Below, piece by piece: positions 1 through 6,864 of a stretch of DNA of 25,143 nucleotides. Source of the stretch: Candidatus Hydrogenedentota bacterium (GTDB taxonomy: Bacteria > Hydrogenedentota > Hydrogenedentia > Hydrogenedentales > SLHB01); contig SLHB01000145.1 in NCBI GenBank assembly GCA_007136375.1, positions 1-25,143 on the forward strand. Reading direction: 5' to 3'. Under the pieces are notes generated by a model. It saw only the letters and a list, made by a program, of their open reading frames with translations, ran no database searches and was not told the origin of the DNA. The stretch's first letter is position 1. Each line of letters begins with the position of its first letter. The position numbers and the translations under genes are program-made.

Positions 1-43
1 ACGATGTCCCAGAACAACTGTAAACCTTGTCCTCGAACAAACA

Positions 44-57
44 CCCCTTCGAAGGGG
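44..57. repeat. Perfect 14-bp palindrome overlapping an SD
   Basis: CCCCTTCGAAGGGG is a perfect palindrome. As RNA it can form a short 5-bp hairpin whose 3' arm contains the purine-rich SD (52-58) of the small ORF that starts at 65. It could be the stem of an upstream terminator, but no T-run follows. It could equally be an SD-masking hairpin. Confidence 0.35.
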
Positions 58-64
58 GACTTTC

Positions 65-133
65 ATGAATCGGTTGCCGGCGGCGTTGAGGGCTTTCAAG
101 GGGTCTACGGCCCGTGTGTGGTGGAATGGATAG
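65..133 (+). CDS. Candidate 22-codon leader ORF upstream of the CPBP protease
   Basis: An ATG at 65 follows a purine-rich SD (AAGGGGGA, 52-59) at a suitable distance. The frame runs 22 codons to TAG at 131-133 and overlaps the protease ATG at 126 by eight bases in another frame. The protease ATG has no properly spaced SD of its own, because the GGTGGA directly before it leaves no spacing. Termination-reinitiation from this ORF would explain how the protease is translated. The encoded peptide is basic with two Trp near its end. I recognise no family. It may be chance, because it is very short and close to the window edge. Confidence 0.3.
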   Translation: MNRLPAALRAFKGSTARVWWNG

Positions 134-893
134 GCGCGAGACGGACAGGCCGGATCCCGAAGGGGGCGGCGCGAAGCGGTCCAGCCGTTGGAGTTGGGGC
201 TCGGTGGCGTTGCTGAGCATCGCCGTGCTTGTGGCGGCCGAGGTCTGCGGTTACGGCGCAGCCCACGTGCTCTACCCCCACTTCCGCGCGCTGGCGCCGC
301 CGGGCGATCCCGAGCTCTTCGCAACAGGTCACACGGGCCTCTTTCTCAGCCTGCACCAACTCGCCGCGGCGCCTGTGGGCGTGCTGGTCATCGCGGGCCT
401 CCTGTGGCTCCATCCGCAACCGATCCGGACCTTCGTGGGCCGCCTCGGCTTCCAGCCTCGGGAAGCGGCGGTGTGGGGCGGCGCCTTAGCGGCGGCGTGG
501 CTTGCGGCGCAGGCGGCGTCGCAGATTCTCGGCCAGCCCCTGGTCTGGGAGTGGGTGCTGGCGGTATACGCGACGCGGGGCTCGACCCTGCTGTTTTGGC
601 TGGCAGTGGTTGTGGCGGCGCCCGTTTTCGAGGAGTTGCTGTTCCGGGGCTTCCTGCAACGAGGCCTCATCGCCGCGTCCGTACGGCCCGCGTGGGCCAT
701 CGTCCTGAGCACGGCGGCGTTCACGGTTTTGCACATCCAGTACGACGCCTTGGCGCTGGCCCTTGTATTCGCGTCGAGCCTCATCCTCGGCGCCGCCTAC
801 CACCGCACGGGCAGCATCGGCCTCGCGGTCGGTCTCCACGCGCTGATCAACACGGCAGGGACGGGGGCGGTCCATTACGCGCTCTATCATTAA
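126..893 (+). CDS. CPBP (CAAX-type) intramembrane glutamic endopeptidase
   Basis: This is a 255-residue integral membrane protein with several hydrophobic segments (about 27-48, 81-95, 116-135, 153-167, 192-225 and 230-247). It has the three CPBP/Abi (PF02517) motifs: EELLFR at 169-174 with the catalytic Glu pair, FTVLH at 199-203, and HALIN at 238-242. The family includes Rce1-like prenyl-protein proteases and many bacterial members of unknown substrate, some linked to bacteriocin self-immunity. Nothing nearby suggests a bacteriocin, so the substrate is unknown. I chose ATG 126 over GTG 114 because it gives a charged cytoplasmic N-terminus. Neither start has a well-placed SD, and the upstream 22-codon ORF may drive translation by coupling. 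The gene ends just before the yicC promoter. Confidence 0.85.
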   Translation: MDRRETDRPDPEGGGAKRSSRWSWGSVALLSIAVLVAAEVCGYGAAHVLYPHFRALAPPGDPELFATGHTGLFLSLHQLAAAPVGVLVIAGLLWLHPQPIRTFVGRLGFQPREAAVWGGALAAAWLAAQAASQILGQPLVWEWVLAVYATRGSTLLFWLAVVVAAPVFEELLFRGFLQRGLIAASVRPAWAIVLSTAAFTVLHIQYDALALALVFASSLILGAAYHRTGSIGLAVGLHALINTAGTGAVHYALYH

Positions 894-898
894 GTAAT

Positions 899-928
899 TT
901 GCCCGGCCCCAATACACTGGGGTATACT
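899..928 (+). promoter_or_regulatory. Sigma70-like promoter for the yicC-gmk-rpoZ-coaBC operon
   Basis: TTGCCC (899-904) and TATACT (923-928) are separated by 18 bases, in the gap between the protease stop and yicC. Transcription would start near 935 and leave a leader of about 75 bases. A second GTATAC lies at 946-951. Matches are 4/6 for the -35 and 5/6 for the -10. Confidence 0.5.
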
Positions 929-1011
929 CCGGCGCTGTCCCGCGTGTATACGCTGAGGACGCTTCACGCTTGTCCCCGGCCCCTTTCTCACGACGATCTT
1001 GAGGACGCTCT

Positions 1012-1890
1012 ATGACCCGCAGCATGACGGGCTTCGGCAAGGCCGAACGCACCGAGGAAGGCGAATCCATCACCGTGGAGCTGAGCTCCGTCAACCATCG
1101 CTACCTGGATTGTAGCCTCCGCTTGCCCAACGGCTGGGCCGCCCTCGAACCGGCGATCAAGGAGACGGTCAAGCGCTATCTGTCCCGGGGCAAGGTCTAC
1201 TTGACGGTGCACCGCCGGGGCGCCGAGCGGCGTGGCCAGCCCGTGGTCTGCGATATGACGCGGGCGAAGGAATACGTGGACGCGTCGAAAGAGTTGGCCC
1301 AGTTGGTGGGCGCGATGGAGCCCCTCTCGCTGGACACCTTGGCGTCGCTTCAGGGCGTGTTCGTGGAGCAAGAGGCCGGGGAAGACCTGGAAACGACGCG
1401 GGAGCGCCTGGAGCCGGTGCTGACCGAGGCCTTGGAGCAGCTCGGCGCGATGCGCGCCACGGAAGGCCGGGCCTTGGCCGACGACCTGCGCCAGCGGGTC
1501 CATCACATCCGCGCCACGCTGGAGACCGTTGAAGGCCGGCTGCCCACATTGAATGCGGCCTACGAAGAACGGTTGCGCGCCCGCATCCAGGAGTTGGCAA
1601 GCGACGTGTCGGTCACCGAAGAGCGCATCGCCATCGAAGCGGCCATGCTTGCGGAGAAGGGCGACGTCACCGAGGAGGCCGTCCGCCTGAAGACGCATCT
1701 GGACCACATGCTGGAGTTGTTGGACAACGACGGCCCCATCGGCCGCCGCCTGGATTTCCTAACGCAGGAGGTGCAACGGGAGACGAACACCTTGGGCGTC
1801 AAGACCCGGGACAGCGAGGTGACCAAGGACGTCCTCAGCATGAAGGCCGAGCTTGAAAAAATCCGCGAACAGGTGCAGAACATCGAATAG
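1012..1890 (+). CDS. yicC: YicC family endoribonuclease
   Basis: This 292-residue protein opens with MTRSMTGFGKAE, the hallmark N-terminus of the YicC family, and ends with the conserved DUF1732 region (about 210-292, including RLDFLTQEVQRETNTLG). The middle is a long alpha-helical stretch. E. coli YicC is an endoribonuclease that takes part in degradation of the small RNA RyhB, and Bacillus YloC is a related RNase. The length matches the family. It is the first gene of the operon yicC-gmk-rpoZ-coaBC, an order known from many bacteria, and it has a promoter-like pair at 899-928. The gmk start lies only 13 bases after its stop, so the two are probably translated from one mRNA. Confidence 0.95.
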   Translation: MTRSMTGFGKAERTEEGESITVELSSVNHRYLDCSLRLPNGWAALEPAIKETVKRYLSRGKVYLTVHRRGAERRGQPVVCDMTRAKEYVDASKELAQLVGAMEPLSLDTLASLQGVFVEQEAGEDLETTRERLEPVLTEALEQLGAMRATEGRALADDLRQRVHHIRATLETVEGRLPTLNAAYEERLRARIQELASDVSVTEERIAIEAAMLAEKGDVTEEAVRLKTHLDHMLELLDNDGPIGRRLDFLTQEVQRETNTLGVKTRDSEVTKDVLSMKAELEKIREQVQNIE

Positions 1891-1903
1891 AAAGGCATGG
1901 TTC

Positions 1904-2539
1904 GTGGGTGGACAAGGGACGGTCTTCGTGGTTTCGGCGCCATCGGGAGCAGGAAAGCATACGGTGCTGTCGGCGGCGGTGGAGCAGGATCCATCCATCC
2001 ATGTGGCCGTGTCCGCCACCACCCGCGCCCCCCGGCCCGGCGAGCAGGACGGCGTCCACTATCATTTCCTTGGGCGGGAGGACTTCGAGGCGCGGATTGC
2101 GGCGGGCAAGTTTGTCGAGTGGGCGGAGGTCCACGGCAACTACTACGGGACGCTGCTGTCCGAAGTCCGGGACGCCCTTGACGCCGGGCGGGACATGGTG
2201 CTCGAGATTGACGTCCAGGGGATGCGGCAGATCAAGGAGACCGGCCTTGACTTGGTGACCGTGTTCATCCAGCCGCCGTCCCTCGAAGTGTTGGAAGAGC
2301 GCCTGCGCGGCCGCGGCGCCGACAGCGACGCCGTCATCGCCGTGCGGCTCCGGAACGCCCGGGAGGAAATGGCGGCGCGGGGCGAGTTTGAGTATCTGAT
2401 TGTGAACGGCGAGCTGTCCGAAGCGATAGCCGACTTCGAAGCGATTGTGCGAGCCACACGGCGGCGCACGGTCCGTATGTTACAAAAGGAATTCACTGAT
2501 GCGAACCCTGTCCCCCGAGGACTTCAAGGACAAGATTGA
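1904..2539 (+). CDS. gmk: Guanylate kinase
   Basis: Guanylate kinase phosphorylates GMP to GDP with ATP in the cytoplasm. The 211-residue protein has the P-loop near 11-20 (SAPSGAGKHT), the GMP-binding region around TTRAPRPGEQDGVHYHF, the EIDVQGMRQIK segment (Walker B-like) and the usual C-terminal lid and helix. The open frame extends back to 1853, but that would lie inside yicC. GTG at 1904 is preferred because AAAGG (1891-1895) sits 8 bases upstream and the protein then starts at the normal family position. One oddity is that the residue after the P-loop Lys is His, where Gly, Ser or Thr is usual. The 3' end overlaps rpoZ by 41 bases. Confidence 0.93.
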   Translation: MGGQGTVFVVSAPSGAGKHTVLSAAVEQDPSIHVAVSATTRAPRPGEQDGVHYHFLGREDFEARIAAGKFVEWAEVHGNYYGTLLSEVRDALDAGRDMVLEIDVQGMRQIKETGLDLVTVFIQPPSLEVLEERLRGRGADSDAVIAVRLRNAREEMAARGEFEYLIVNGELSEAIADFEAIVRATRRRTVRMLQKEFTDANPVPRGLQGQD

Positions 2540-2720
2540 CAGCATGTACCGCCTGGTCCTGGTGGCGTCGCGGCGCGCGGCCCAGCTCGCCCGGCCGGAC
2601 GCGCGGCCTCTGGTCCGCTGCGATTCGCGCAAGCCCACCGTGATCGCCTTGGAGGAAGTCCTGCAAGGCAAAGTGACCTACCGGTCCGAGGCGGATGATG
2701 AAGAGGACTACCTGGAGTAA
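2499..2720 (+). CDS. rpoZ: RNA polymerase omega subunit
   Basis: This 73-residue protein matches the omega subunit in length and pattern. An N-terminal helix contains the family pattern (MYRLVLVASRRAAQLARPD), followed by the region KPTVIALEEVLQGKVTY and an acidic tail. Omega binds the beta' subunit, helps RNA polymerase assemble, and forms part of the ppGpp site in proteobacteria. ATG 2499 is chosen because AAAAGGA (2484-2490) sits 8 bases upstream and the protein then starts with the typical SPEDF-like N-terminus. Its first 41 bases lie inside gmk in a different frame. Its last 26 bases overlap the start of coaBC, so translation of the three genes is likely coupled. Confidence 0.92.
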   Translation: MRTLSPEDFKDKIDSMYRLVLVASRRAAQLARPDARPLVRCDSRKPTVIALEEVLQGKVTYRSEADDEEDYLE

Positions 2721-3906
2721 CAAAGAGGCGGTGCTCGGCGTCACGGGGTCGATCGCGGCCTACAAGGCTTGCGAGCTGGCCTCGCGCCTGACGGAGCTCG
2801 GCGTCAAGGTGACGCCCGTACTGACGGAGTCGGCAGCGCAACTCGTCGGCCCAGCCTCCTTCGAAGGGATTACGGGCCAGCGGGCGGTGACGGGCATGTT
2901 CGAGCCGTTGCAAAACCCTGAGATCGAGCACATCGCCGTGGCCACGCGGGCGGATCTGTTTCTGATTGCGCCCGCCACGGCCAACGTCTTGGCCAAGGCC
3001 GCCCACGGCATGGCGAACGACTGGCTGTCCACCACGCTCCTCGCGACGCGCGCGCCCATCCTCTTCGCGCCGGCGATGAACACGAACATGTACACCCACC
3101 CGGCCACTCAGGCGAACATCGCGACGCTCCGGGCCCGAGGGTGCCATTTCGTGGGCCCCGACAACGGACGCCTGGCCTGCAAGACGGTCGGGCCGGGCCG
3201 GCTCATCGATCCGGGAATCATCCTGGAGACAGCCCTGATCCTCATGCACTCCAAGAAGGATCTCGCCGGAAAACGGGTGCTTATCACTAGCGGCGGCACT
3301 CACGAGCCCATGGACCCCGTCCGCTACATCGGGAACCGCTCCTCCGGCAAGATGGGCCGGGCCCTCGCTTTCGAGGCCTTGCTCCGCGGCGCTTCGGTCT
3401 CGGTGGTCAGCGGTCCGTGCGAGGCGGAGATGCCCCACGGCGCCGACGTCATCCACGCGGAAACCGCGCGGGAGATGGCCGTGGCCGTGGCGGAGCAACT
3501 GCCATCCGCCGATGTATTCGTCGCGGCGGCCGCCGTGGCCGATTACCGCCCTGCCGAGCTCAGCGCCGGGAAGCGGAAACGCACGGGCGAAGCCATTTCG
3601 ATAACCTTGGAAGAGAATCCGGACATTCTAGCCGGGGCGGGCAGCCAACGGAGAGACGGTCAGGTCATCGTGGGCTTTGCGGCGGAAACCTCCGACGCCG
3701 TGGCCGAGGGCCGGCGCAAGCTCGAACGGAAGGGCGCCCAGATCCTCGTCGCCAACCGCGTGGGCGCCGCGGGCAGCGGATTCGGCGCGGAACAACTCGA
3801 AGCTTGGCTGTTGGACGACAGCGGGCGGGCCGATGAACTCGGCCGGGTGCGCAAGGATACGGTGGCGCAGATGGTGTTCGACGCGGTGGCCGAGCGGCTC
3901 CCGTAA
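2695..3906 (+). CDS. coaBC: Bifunctional phosphopantothenoylcysteine decarboxylase / phosphopantothenate-cysteine ligase
   Basis: The protein catalyses two steps of coenzyme A synthesis: ligation of cysteine to 4'-phosphopantothenate (CoaB) and decarboxylation to 4'-phosphopantetheine (CoaC). In the 403 residues, CoaC comes first (about 11-185), with the flavin-binding GSIAAYK, the catalytic His in EHI (His79), PAMN at 126-129 and the substrate flap Cys162. CoaB follows (about 188-403), with VLITSGGTHEPMDPVR, the GNRSSGKMG loop near 213-221 and VGFAAET. The flap reads LACKTVGPGR, where LACG is more usual. ATG at 2695 or 2698 is possible. GTG 2731 would cut into the first beta strand. The gene is last in the operon and ends 27 bases from a convergent gene. 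Confidence 0.95.
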   Translation: MMKRTTWSNKEAVLGVTGSIAAYKACELASRLTELGVKVTPVLTESAAQLVGPASFEGITGQRAVTGMFEPLQNPEIEHIAVATRADLFLIAPATANVLAKAAHGMANDWLSTTLLATRAPILFAPAMNTNMYTHPATQANIATLRARGCHFVGPDNGRLACKTVGPGRLIDPGIILETALILMHSKKDLAGKRVLITSGGTHEPMDPVRYIGNRSSGKMGRALAFEALLRGASVSVVSGPCEAEMPHGADVIHAETAREMAVAVAEQLPSADVFVAAAAVADYRPAELSAGKRKRTGEAISITLEENPDILAGAGSQRRDGQVIVGFAAETSDAVAEGRRKLERKGAQILVANRVGAAGSGFGAEQLEAWLLDDSGRADELGRVRKDTVAQMVFDAVAERLP

Positions 3907-3933
3907 CGCCGGTTCGCCTTACCCGTTGCAGGC

Positions 3934-5217
3934 TTACGCCTGAACATCCGCCGGTGGGCGGCCATTCTTCCGCGCCTTGATGATGAGTTCCCCGCCGCCG
4001 ATGTACCGATGCGCTTCCACGGAGCACCCCTCCCCTTCCAAGGCCTCCACGAGCGACGCGTAGGTGTAGTGGTTGATGTGCTCGTCCGCGTACCCCCCAC
4101 GCTTAACGAAGCCGTACACCTTCTCGGTGATAGGCCACCAGAAAGTGGCGTAGTCGGGCGTGCCGATGACCAGAACGCCGGCCGGCCGGAGCACCCGCAC
4201 GGCCTCGGCCACGCAAGAATCCTCCGCCGTGTGCTCGATGACCTGGGAGCTGATGACCGCGTCGAACACATTGTCCGGGAAGGGCAGGCGTCCGGCGGTG
4301 GCCTGCAAGCGGCGGGGGTTGGAGCGCTTCAGAAAACGCAGCCGGCAGGGGTTCACGTCTAAGGCGATCATCTCGGGCCGATGGGCGATAATTCGGCTCG
4401 ATCCGCAGCCAATGTCGAGCATTCTCGGGGAAATTCCAGCGAATTCTTGCACGATCCGGTACCGTTTTCGCTGCCAATAGCGCTGAAGCCAGATACGGCT
4501 GTCGTAGGCCCGGTAATCGTAGTCAGGGTAGTCGACACTGTTGCGCAGGGCGTGCATGCGCAGGAAGGTCCGGAGACATTGCGACGCCATGCGCGGCCAT
4601 TGGGCCGGCGAGTCCCAGTGGACCTCGGCGCCGTAATGCCAGGGAATCTCCACCACGTCCTCGCCAAGGCTCATCACGCGGAGGAGGATTTCCATCAACG
4701 CCTCATATCCCCCGCCCTGGATGGGAATCTGGCGCAGCACGGAAAGGCGGTACATCCGCCGCATTGAGGAGAGGTCGCGGACATGCACGTCCAGCCCACG
4801 GCGATATAAGGAATTCAGCGCCCGGCTCAATGCCGTGCGCGCCCGGGACATGTAGTGGGAGCCGCCCGGCGCGTAGCGGGAAGCGATGAGGAGCGCGCCC
4901 TCGTGACGCCGGGACCAGAAGCCGAAGACCAGGGACGCGTCCTCCATGACCGGCCGGTCCAGCCAAATCAGCCAATCGCCCTGAGCATATTGCCGCGTCA
5001 CATGGATCTGCGCGCCGAAGCCGCCCCGGGCCCGGGGCACGGCCCGGACCGCACAAGGGATCTCCGTATCGTCCCACCCATCCTCCCGGGCCGCCGTGTC
5101 GGTCAGGATGAGGAATTCGAGATTCGCGCCCTGACCCTCCATGATCGCGCAGATCCGCTTCATGACGGGGACAGCCTCGGCGAAACGCGCGCCGGCCAAT
5201 GCGATGGACAGGTCCAT
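3934..5217 (-). CDS. GT2-like glycosyltransferase fused to a class I SAM methyltransferase
   Basis: This 427-residue protein has two domains. Residues 1-225 follow the dolichyl-phosphate-mannose-synthase pattern of GT2 enzymes, including IASRYAPGG (111-119), the SRALN helix, and the EIPWHY motif that matches the usual EVP(I)xF. Residues 235-427 form a Rossmann methyltransferase with motif I MLDIGCGSS (266-274), the acidic DVNP at 287-290 and VISSQVIEHT (321-330). The metal-binding DxD expected near 87 reads LDRP, so the second Asp is missing and transferase activity may be changed or lost. The likely role is modification of a glycan or lipid head group, with no substrate evident. The ATG lies 5 bases after the stop of the cysteine-cluster gene, with AAAGGA upstream, so the two form one unit. 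Confidence 0.82.
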   Translation of the reverse strand: MDLSIALAGARFAEAVPVMKRICAIMEGQGANLEFLILTDTAAREDGWDDTEIPCAVRAVPRARGGFGAQIHVTRQYAQGDWLIWLDRPVMEDASLVFGFWSRRHEGALLIASRYAPGGSHYMSRARTALSRALNSLYRRGLDVHVRDLSSMRRMYRLSVLRQIPIQGGGYEALMEILLRVMSLGEDVVEIPWHYGAEVHWDSPAQWPRMASQCLRTFLRMHALRNSVDYPDYDYRAYDSRIWLQRYWQRKRYRIVQEFAGISPRMLDIGCGSSRIIAHRPEMIALDVNPCRLRFLKRSNPRRLQATAGRLPFPDNVFDAVISSQVIEHTAEDSCVAEAVRVLRPAGVLVIGTPDYATFWWPITEKVYGFVKRGGYADEHINHYTYASLVEALEGEGCSVEAHRYIGGGELIIKARKNGRPPADVQA

Positions 5218-5222
5218 CCGGG

Positions 5223-5771
5223 CTAATTCCTTTCCACGAACATGCCGATGAAGTCTTCAGGACGCTTCCCGGGGTATTGCTTGCGGTTGAAAACGCGCAC
5301 GAGATCCTCGTAGTCACACTGGTGCTCCTCATCTTCTTGAAGGAGCGCGTACAACGGCGCCACGGCCACCTCCCCATCTTGGTGGCGCGGGCACTCCACG
5401 TCGCCGTGTAGCCCGAAACCCTTGAAGACGCCGTCCCTGCGGAACCGGGCCTTGAAGGGGTAGAGTCGGCATAGGATGGGGCGATCCTCGTATATGCCGC
5501 AGCGCCGGTTCTCGTGGTCCAGAAAAACGCACCGCTCATCGGGCCGCCAAAGCGCCATCAAGTAGCGCTCGTCCCCGCAGTCGAGCCAGGTAGGATCGTT
5601 GGGGTCTACGCTGGAAATGCCTTCGGACGTGACGAACTCAAGGAACGACAGTGGATCCCGGCCGGTGGCCTGAACAATCCGGATAACGTCGGCGGGCGTC
5701 GGCAGGCAGACAACCTTGGTACAGCAATGGAGGCAGTGGTGGCACCGGAAGCGCACATACTCTTTTCCCAT
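5223..5771 (-). CDS. YkgJ family cysteine-cluster protein
   Basis: The 182-residue cytoplasmic protein starts with a cluster C10-x2-C13-x2-C16-C17 and adds C22, C65, C81, C91, C101 and C127. The later part, CGIYEDRPILCRLYPF, is the classic signature of the YkgJ/UPF0153 family, thought to bind a zinc or iron-sulfur centre. Family function is unknown, although some members sit beside flagellar or lipid-modifying enzymes. Here it is upstream of, and practically joined to, the GT2/methyltransferase fusion, so a role in the same modification is plausible. The start ATG has only a weak SD (TGGGG). Its upstream region is shared with the divergent small gene at 5941. Confidence 0.85.
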   Translation of the reverse strand: MGKEYVRFRCHHCLHCCTKVVCLPTPADVIRIVQATGRDPLSFLEFVTSEGISSVDPNDPTWLDCGDERYLMALWRPDERCVFLDHENRRCGIYEDRPILCRLYPFKARFRRDGVFKGFGLHGDVECPRHQDGEVAVAPLYALLQEDEEHQCDYEDLVRVFNRKQYPGKRPEDFIGMFVERN

Positions 5772-5816
5772 GCCCCAGACAATACCGCGCCAAACGGGCG
5801 ATCGGCAAGCCCGGCA

Positions 5817-5825
5817 TGCTATACT
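5817..5825 (+). promoter_or_regulatory. Extended -10 promoter for the small gene at 5941
   Basis: TGCTATACT gives the extended -10 TGn followed by TATACT (5820-5825, 5/6 match). No clear -35 is visible, as is common for extended -10 promoters. Transcription would start near 5832, leaving a leader of about 109 bases. The motif resembles those at 6386 and 14069. Confidence 0.5.
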
Positions 5826-5940
5826 GGGATACTCGGGTTTCCGAAGCAGCAGGCCGGCGGCGCCGCGGCTGGCCGCCTCTCGTCAATCCCACCGTATACA
5901 GCCATGGTTCCTCACCACCAAACACAAGGAGCACGACGCA

Positions 5941-6144
5941 ATGCACATTCGTCCCATCTCAAGGACCGCAACCGCCTCCATGGCGTTCACTAACATCTTC
6001 CAAGCCGCTGAATTGCTTGTCCAGATCCTTACCATAGTGGAAGTGGTGAACCGTGTCTTCGGCCTGGGCGTGGGCGAGGGGAAAGCCCCGAACGGGGAAA
6101 ACGGCGACCCGAACGGCGCAAATGGCGTAAACGGCGTCGCCTGA
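5941..6144 (+). CDS. Small protein of unknown function with Asn-Gly-rich tail
   Basis: The 67-codon ORF has a strong SD (AAGGAG, 5926-5931) 9 bases before ATG, an extended -10 promoter about 120 bases upstream and a hairpin starting 8 bases after its stop. Residues 1-12 are basic, residues 15-43 form a hydrophobic or amphipathic helix (FTNIFQAAELLVQILTIVEV and onward), and the last 17 residues are an N-G-rich low-complexity tail coded by a degenerate repeat of AACGGnGnn type. The N-terminus shares H-[IV]-R-[PA]-I-S with the small gene at 14133. I recognise no family. It could be a membrane-associated small protein or a peptide precursor. An internal ATG at 5980 is an alternative start but lacks an SD this good. 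Confidence 0.6.
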   Translation: MHIRPISRTATASMAFTNIFQAAELLVQILTIVEVVNRVFGLGVGEGKAPNGENGDPNGANGVNGVA

Positions 6145-6152
6145 CCCAGGGA

Positions 6153-6186
6153 CCGCCCGCGGAAAACATCCGGCGCGGCGGGATGT
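6153..6186 (+). terminator. Hairpin(s) after the small gene
   Basis: Two mutually exclusive stems can form. Stem A pairs CCGC(C)CGCG (6153-6161) with CGCGGCGG (6174-6181). Stem B pairs ACATCC (6166-6171) with GGATGT (6181-6186). Neither is followed by a T-run, so this could be a weak or factor-dependent terminator or an mRNA end-protecting structure. Confidence 0.35.
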
Positions 6187-6249
6187 GGAACTTGCTGGGC
6201 GGCTCGGGGATGAACTGCCTGACGGCGTTGCGGCGGCCCTGCGGTTTCG

Positions 6250-6430
6250 GGCTCGGGACACGCCGTTCAACCGTGGCCCCGCTCCATCTCCGATTCCCCG
6301 AGGCAGTCCCATTCCACTTGCGGACGCCCAAGGTTAGCCCGCGGGTGTCCAGCCCACCGGCTACGTAGAAATCGCCGGCGCCGGTTGCTATAATCCCGCG
6401 CGCTATCCCATTGGCGACAATTACCAGGGT
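6250..6430 (-). pseudogene. Possible decayed fragment of a propeller-type repeat protein
   Basis: Read on the minus strand, this stretch encodes GDFYVAGGLDT, then VRKWNGTA, and after a change of frame LGESEMERG. That order matches the repeat unit LYxGGxFTTAGG...IAxWNGxxW..LGxGM seen in secreted repeat proteins of environmental bacteria. Only one unit is visible, it needs a frameshift, it has no credible start, and it lies in the acpP leader. I infer a relic, but a chance match cannot be excluded. Confidence 0.3.
6386..6394 (+). promoter_or_regulatory. Extended -10 promoter for the acpP operon
   Basis: TGCTATAAT contains the perfect -10 hexamer TATAAT (6389-6394) preceded by the extended -10 TG. 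A weak TAGAAA lies 17 bases upstream (6366-6371). Transcription would start near 6401, giving a leader of about 77 bases before acpP. This is the best promoter match in the window and fits the high expression expected of acyl carrier protein. Confidence 0.65.
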
Positions 6431-6477
6431 CCACGGGCTCTGGAGGATCACATCTAACACAGAGGGAGGTGAAATGA

Positions 6478-6723
6478 ATGAGCGAGACAACCAGTGTTGC
6501 AGACGCCGTTAAGCGGATCGTCGTCGAGAAGCTAGAGTGCAATGAAGAAGAGATCACGCCCGAGGCCCGCTTCATCGAAGACTTGGGCGCGGATTCGTTG
6601 GACCTGACCGAGCTGCTTATGGCGCTTGAGGAAGAGTACAACATCGACATCGACGACGAAGCCAATGAGATCCAGACCGTTGGCGACGCCGTAACGTACA
6701 TTGAGGGCAAACTTCAGCAATAA
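6478..6723 (+). CDS. acpP: Acyl carrier protein
   Basis: The 81-residue acidic protein carries growing acyl chains in type II fatty acid synthesis. The phosphopantetheine attachment site is Ser40 in GADSLDLTELLMALEE, and the helix II/III pattern (EEYNIDIDDEANEIQTVGDAV) is standard. It extends slightly beyond the usual 77-78 residues at the N-terminus. A near-ideal SD (GGAGGTGA, 6465-6472) lies 5 bases before ATG 6478. A second ATG at 6474 is out of frame. The perfect extended -10 at 6386 lies upstream. Next comes fabF after a 141-base gap with a strong hairpin. fabD, fabG and fabH, often adjacent, are absent from this window. Confidence 0.96.
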   Translation: MSETTSVADAVKRIVVEKLECNEEEITPEARFIEDLGADSLDLTELLMALEEEYNIDIDDEANEIQTVGDAVTYIEGKLQQ

Positions 6724-6798
6724 GGGAAAATCCGCGCTTCGCCAGGCGCTTATGCATTTCTGCTGGCGCACCTAAGCACCTTCGCGGACTGGTGTACG

Positions 6799-6830
6799 GC
6801 CCAGCCCCCGTATAGACGCGCGGGCTGGGC
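6799..6830. promoter_or_regulatory. Strong hairpin between acpP and fabF
   Basis: GCCCAGCCC (6799-6807) pairs perfectly with GGGCTGGGC (6822-6830) across a 14-base loop. No T-run follows, so it is not a standard intrinsic terminator. It may act as a partial transcription stop or protect the 3' end of a processed acpP mRNA, allowing much more ACP than FabF to be made. Confidence 0.5.
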
Positions 6831-6864
6831 GTCCGCCCCCATCACAACCAGTTTTAGGAATTCC

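Noticed and set aside
1853..1903. An upstream extension of gmk into yicC.
   Set aside because: It would add 17 residues not seen in the family, and GTG 1904 has its own SD at the right distance.
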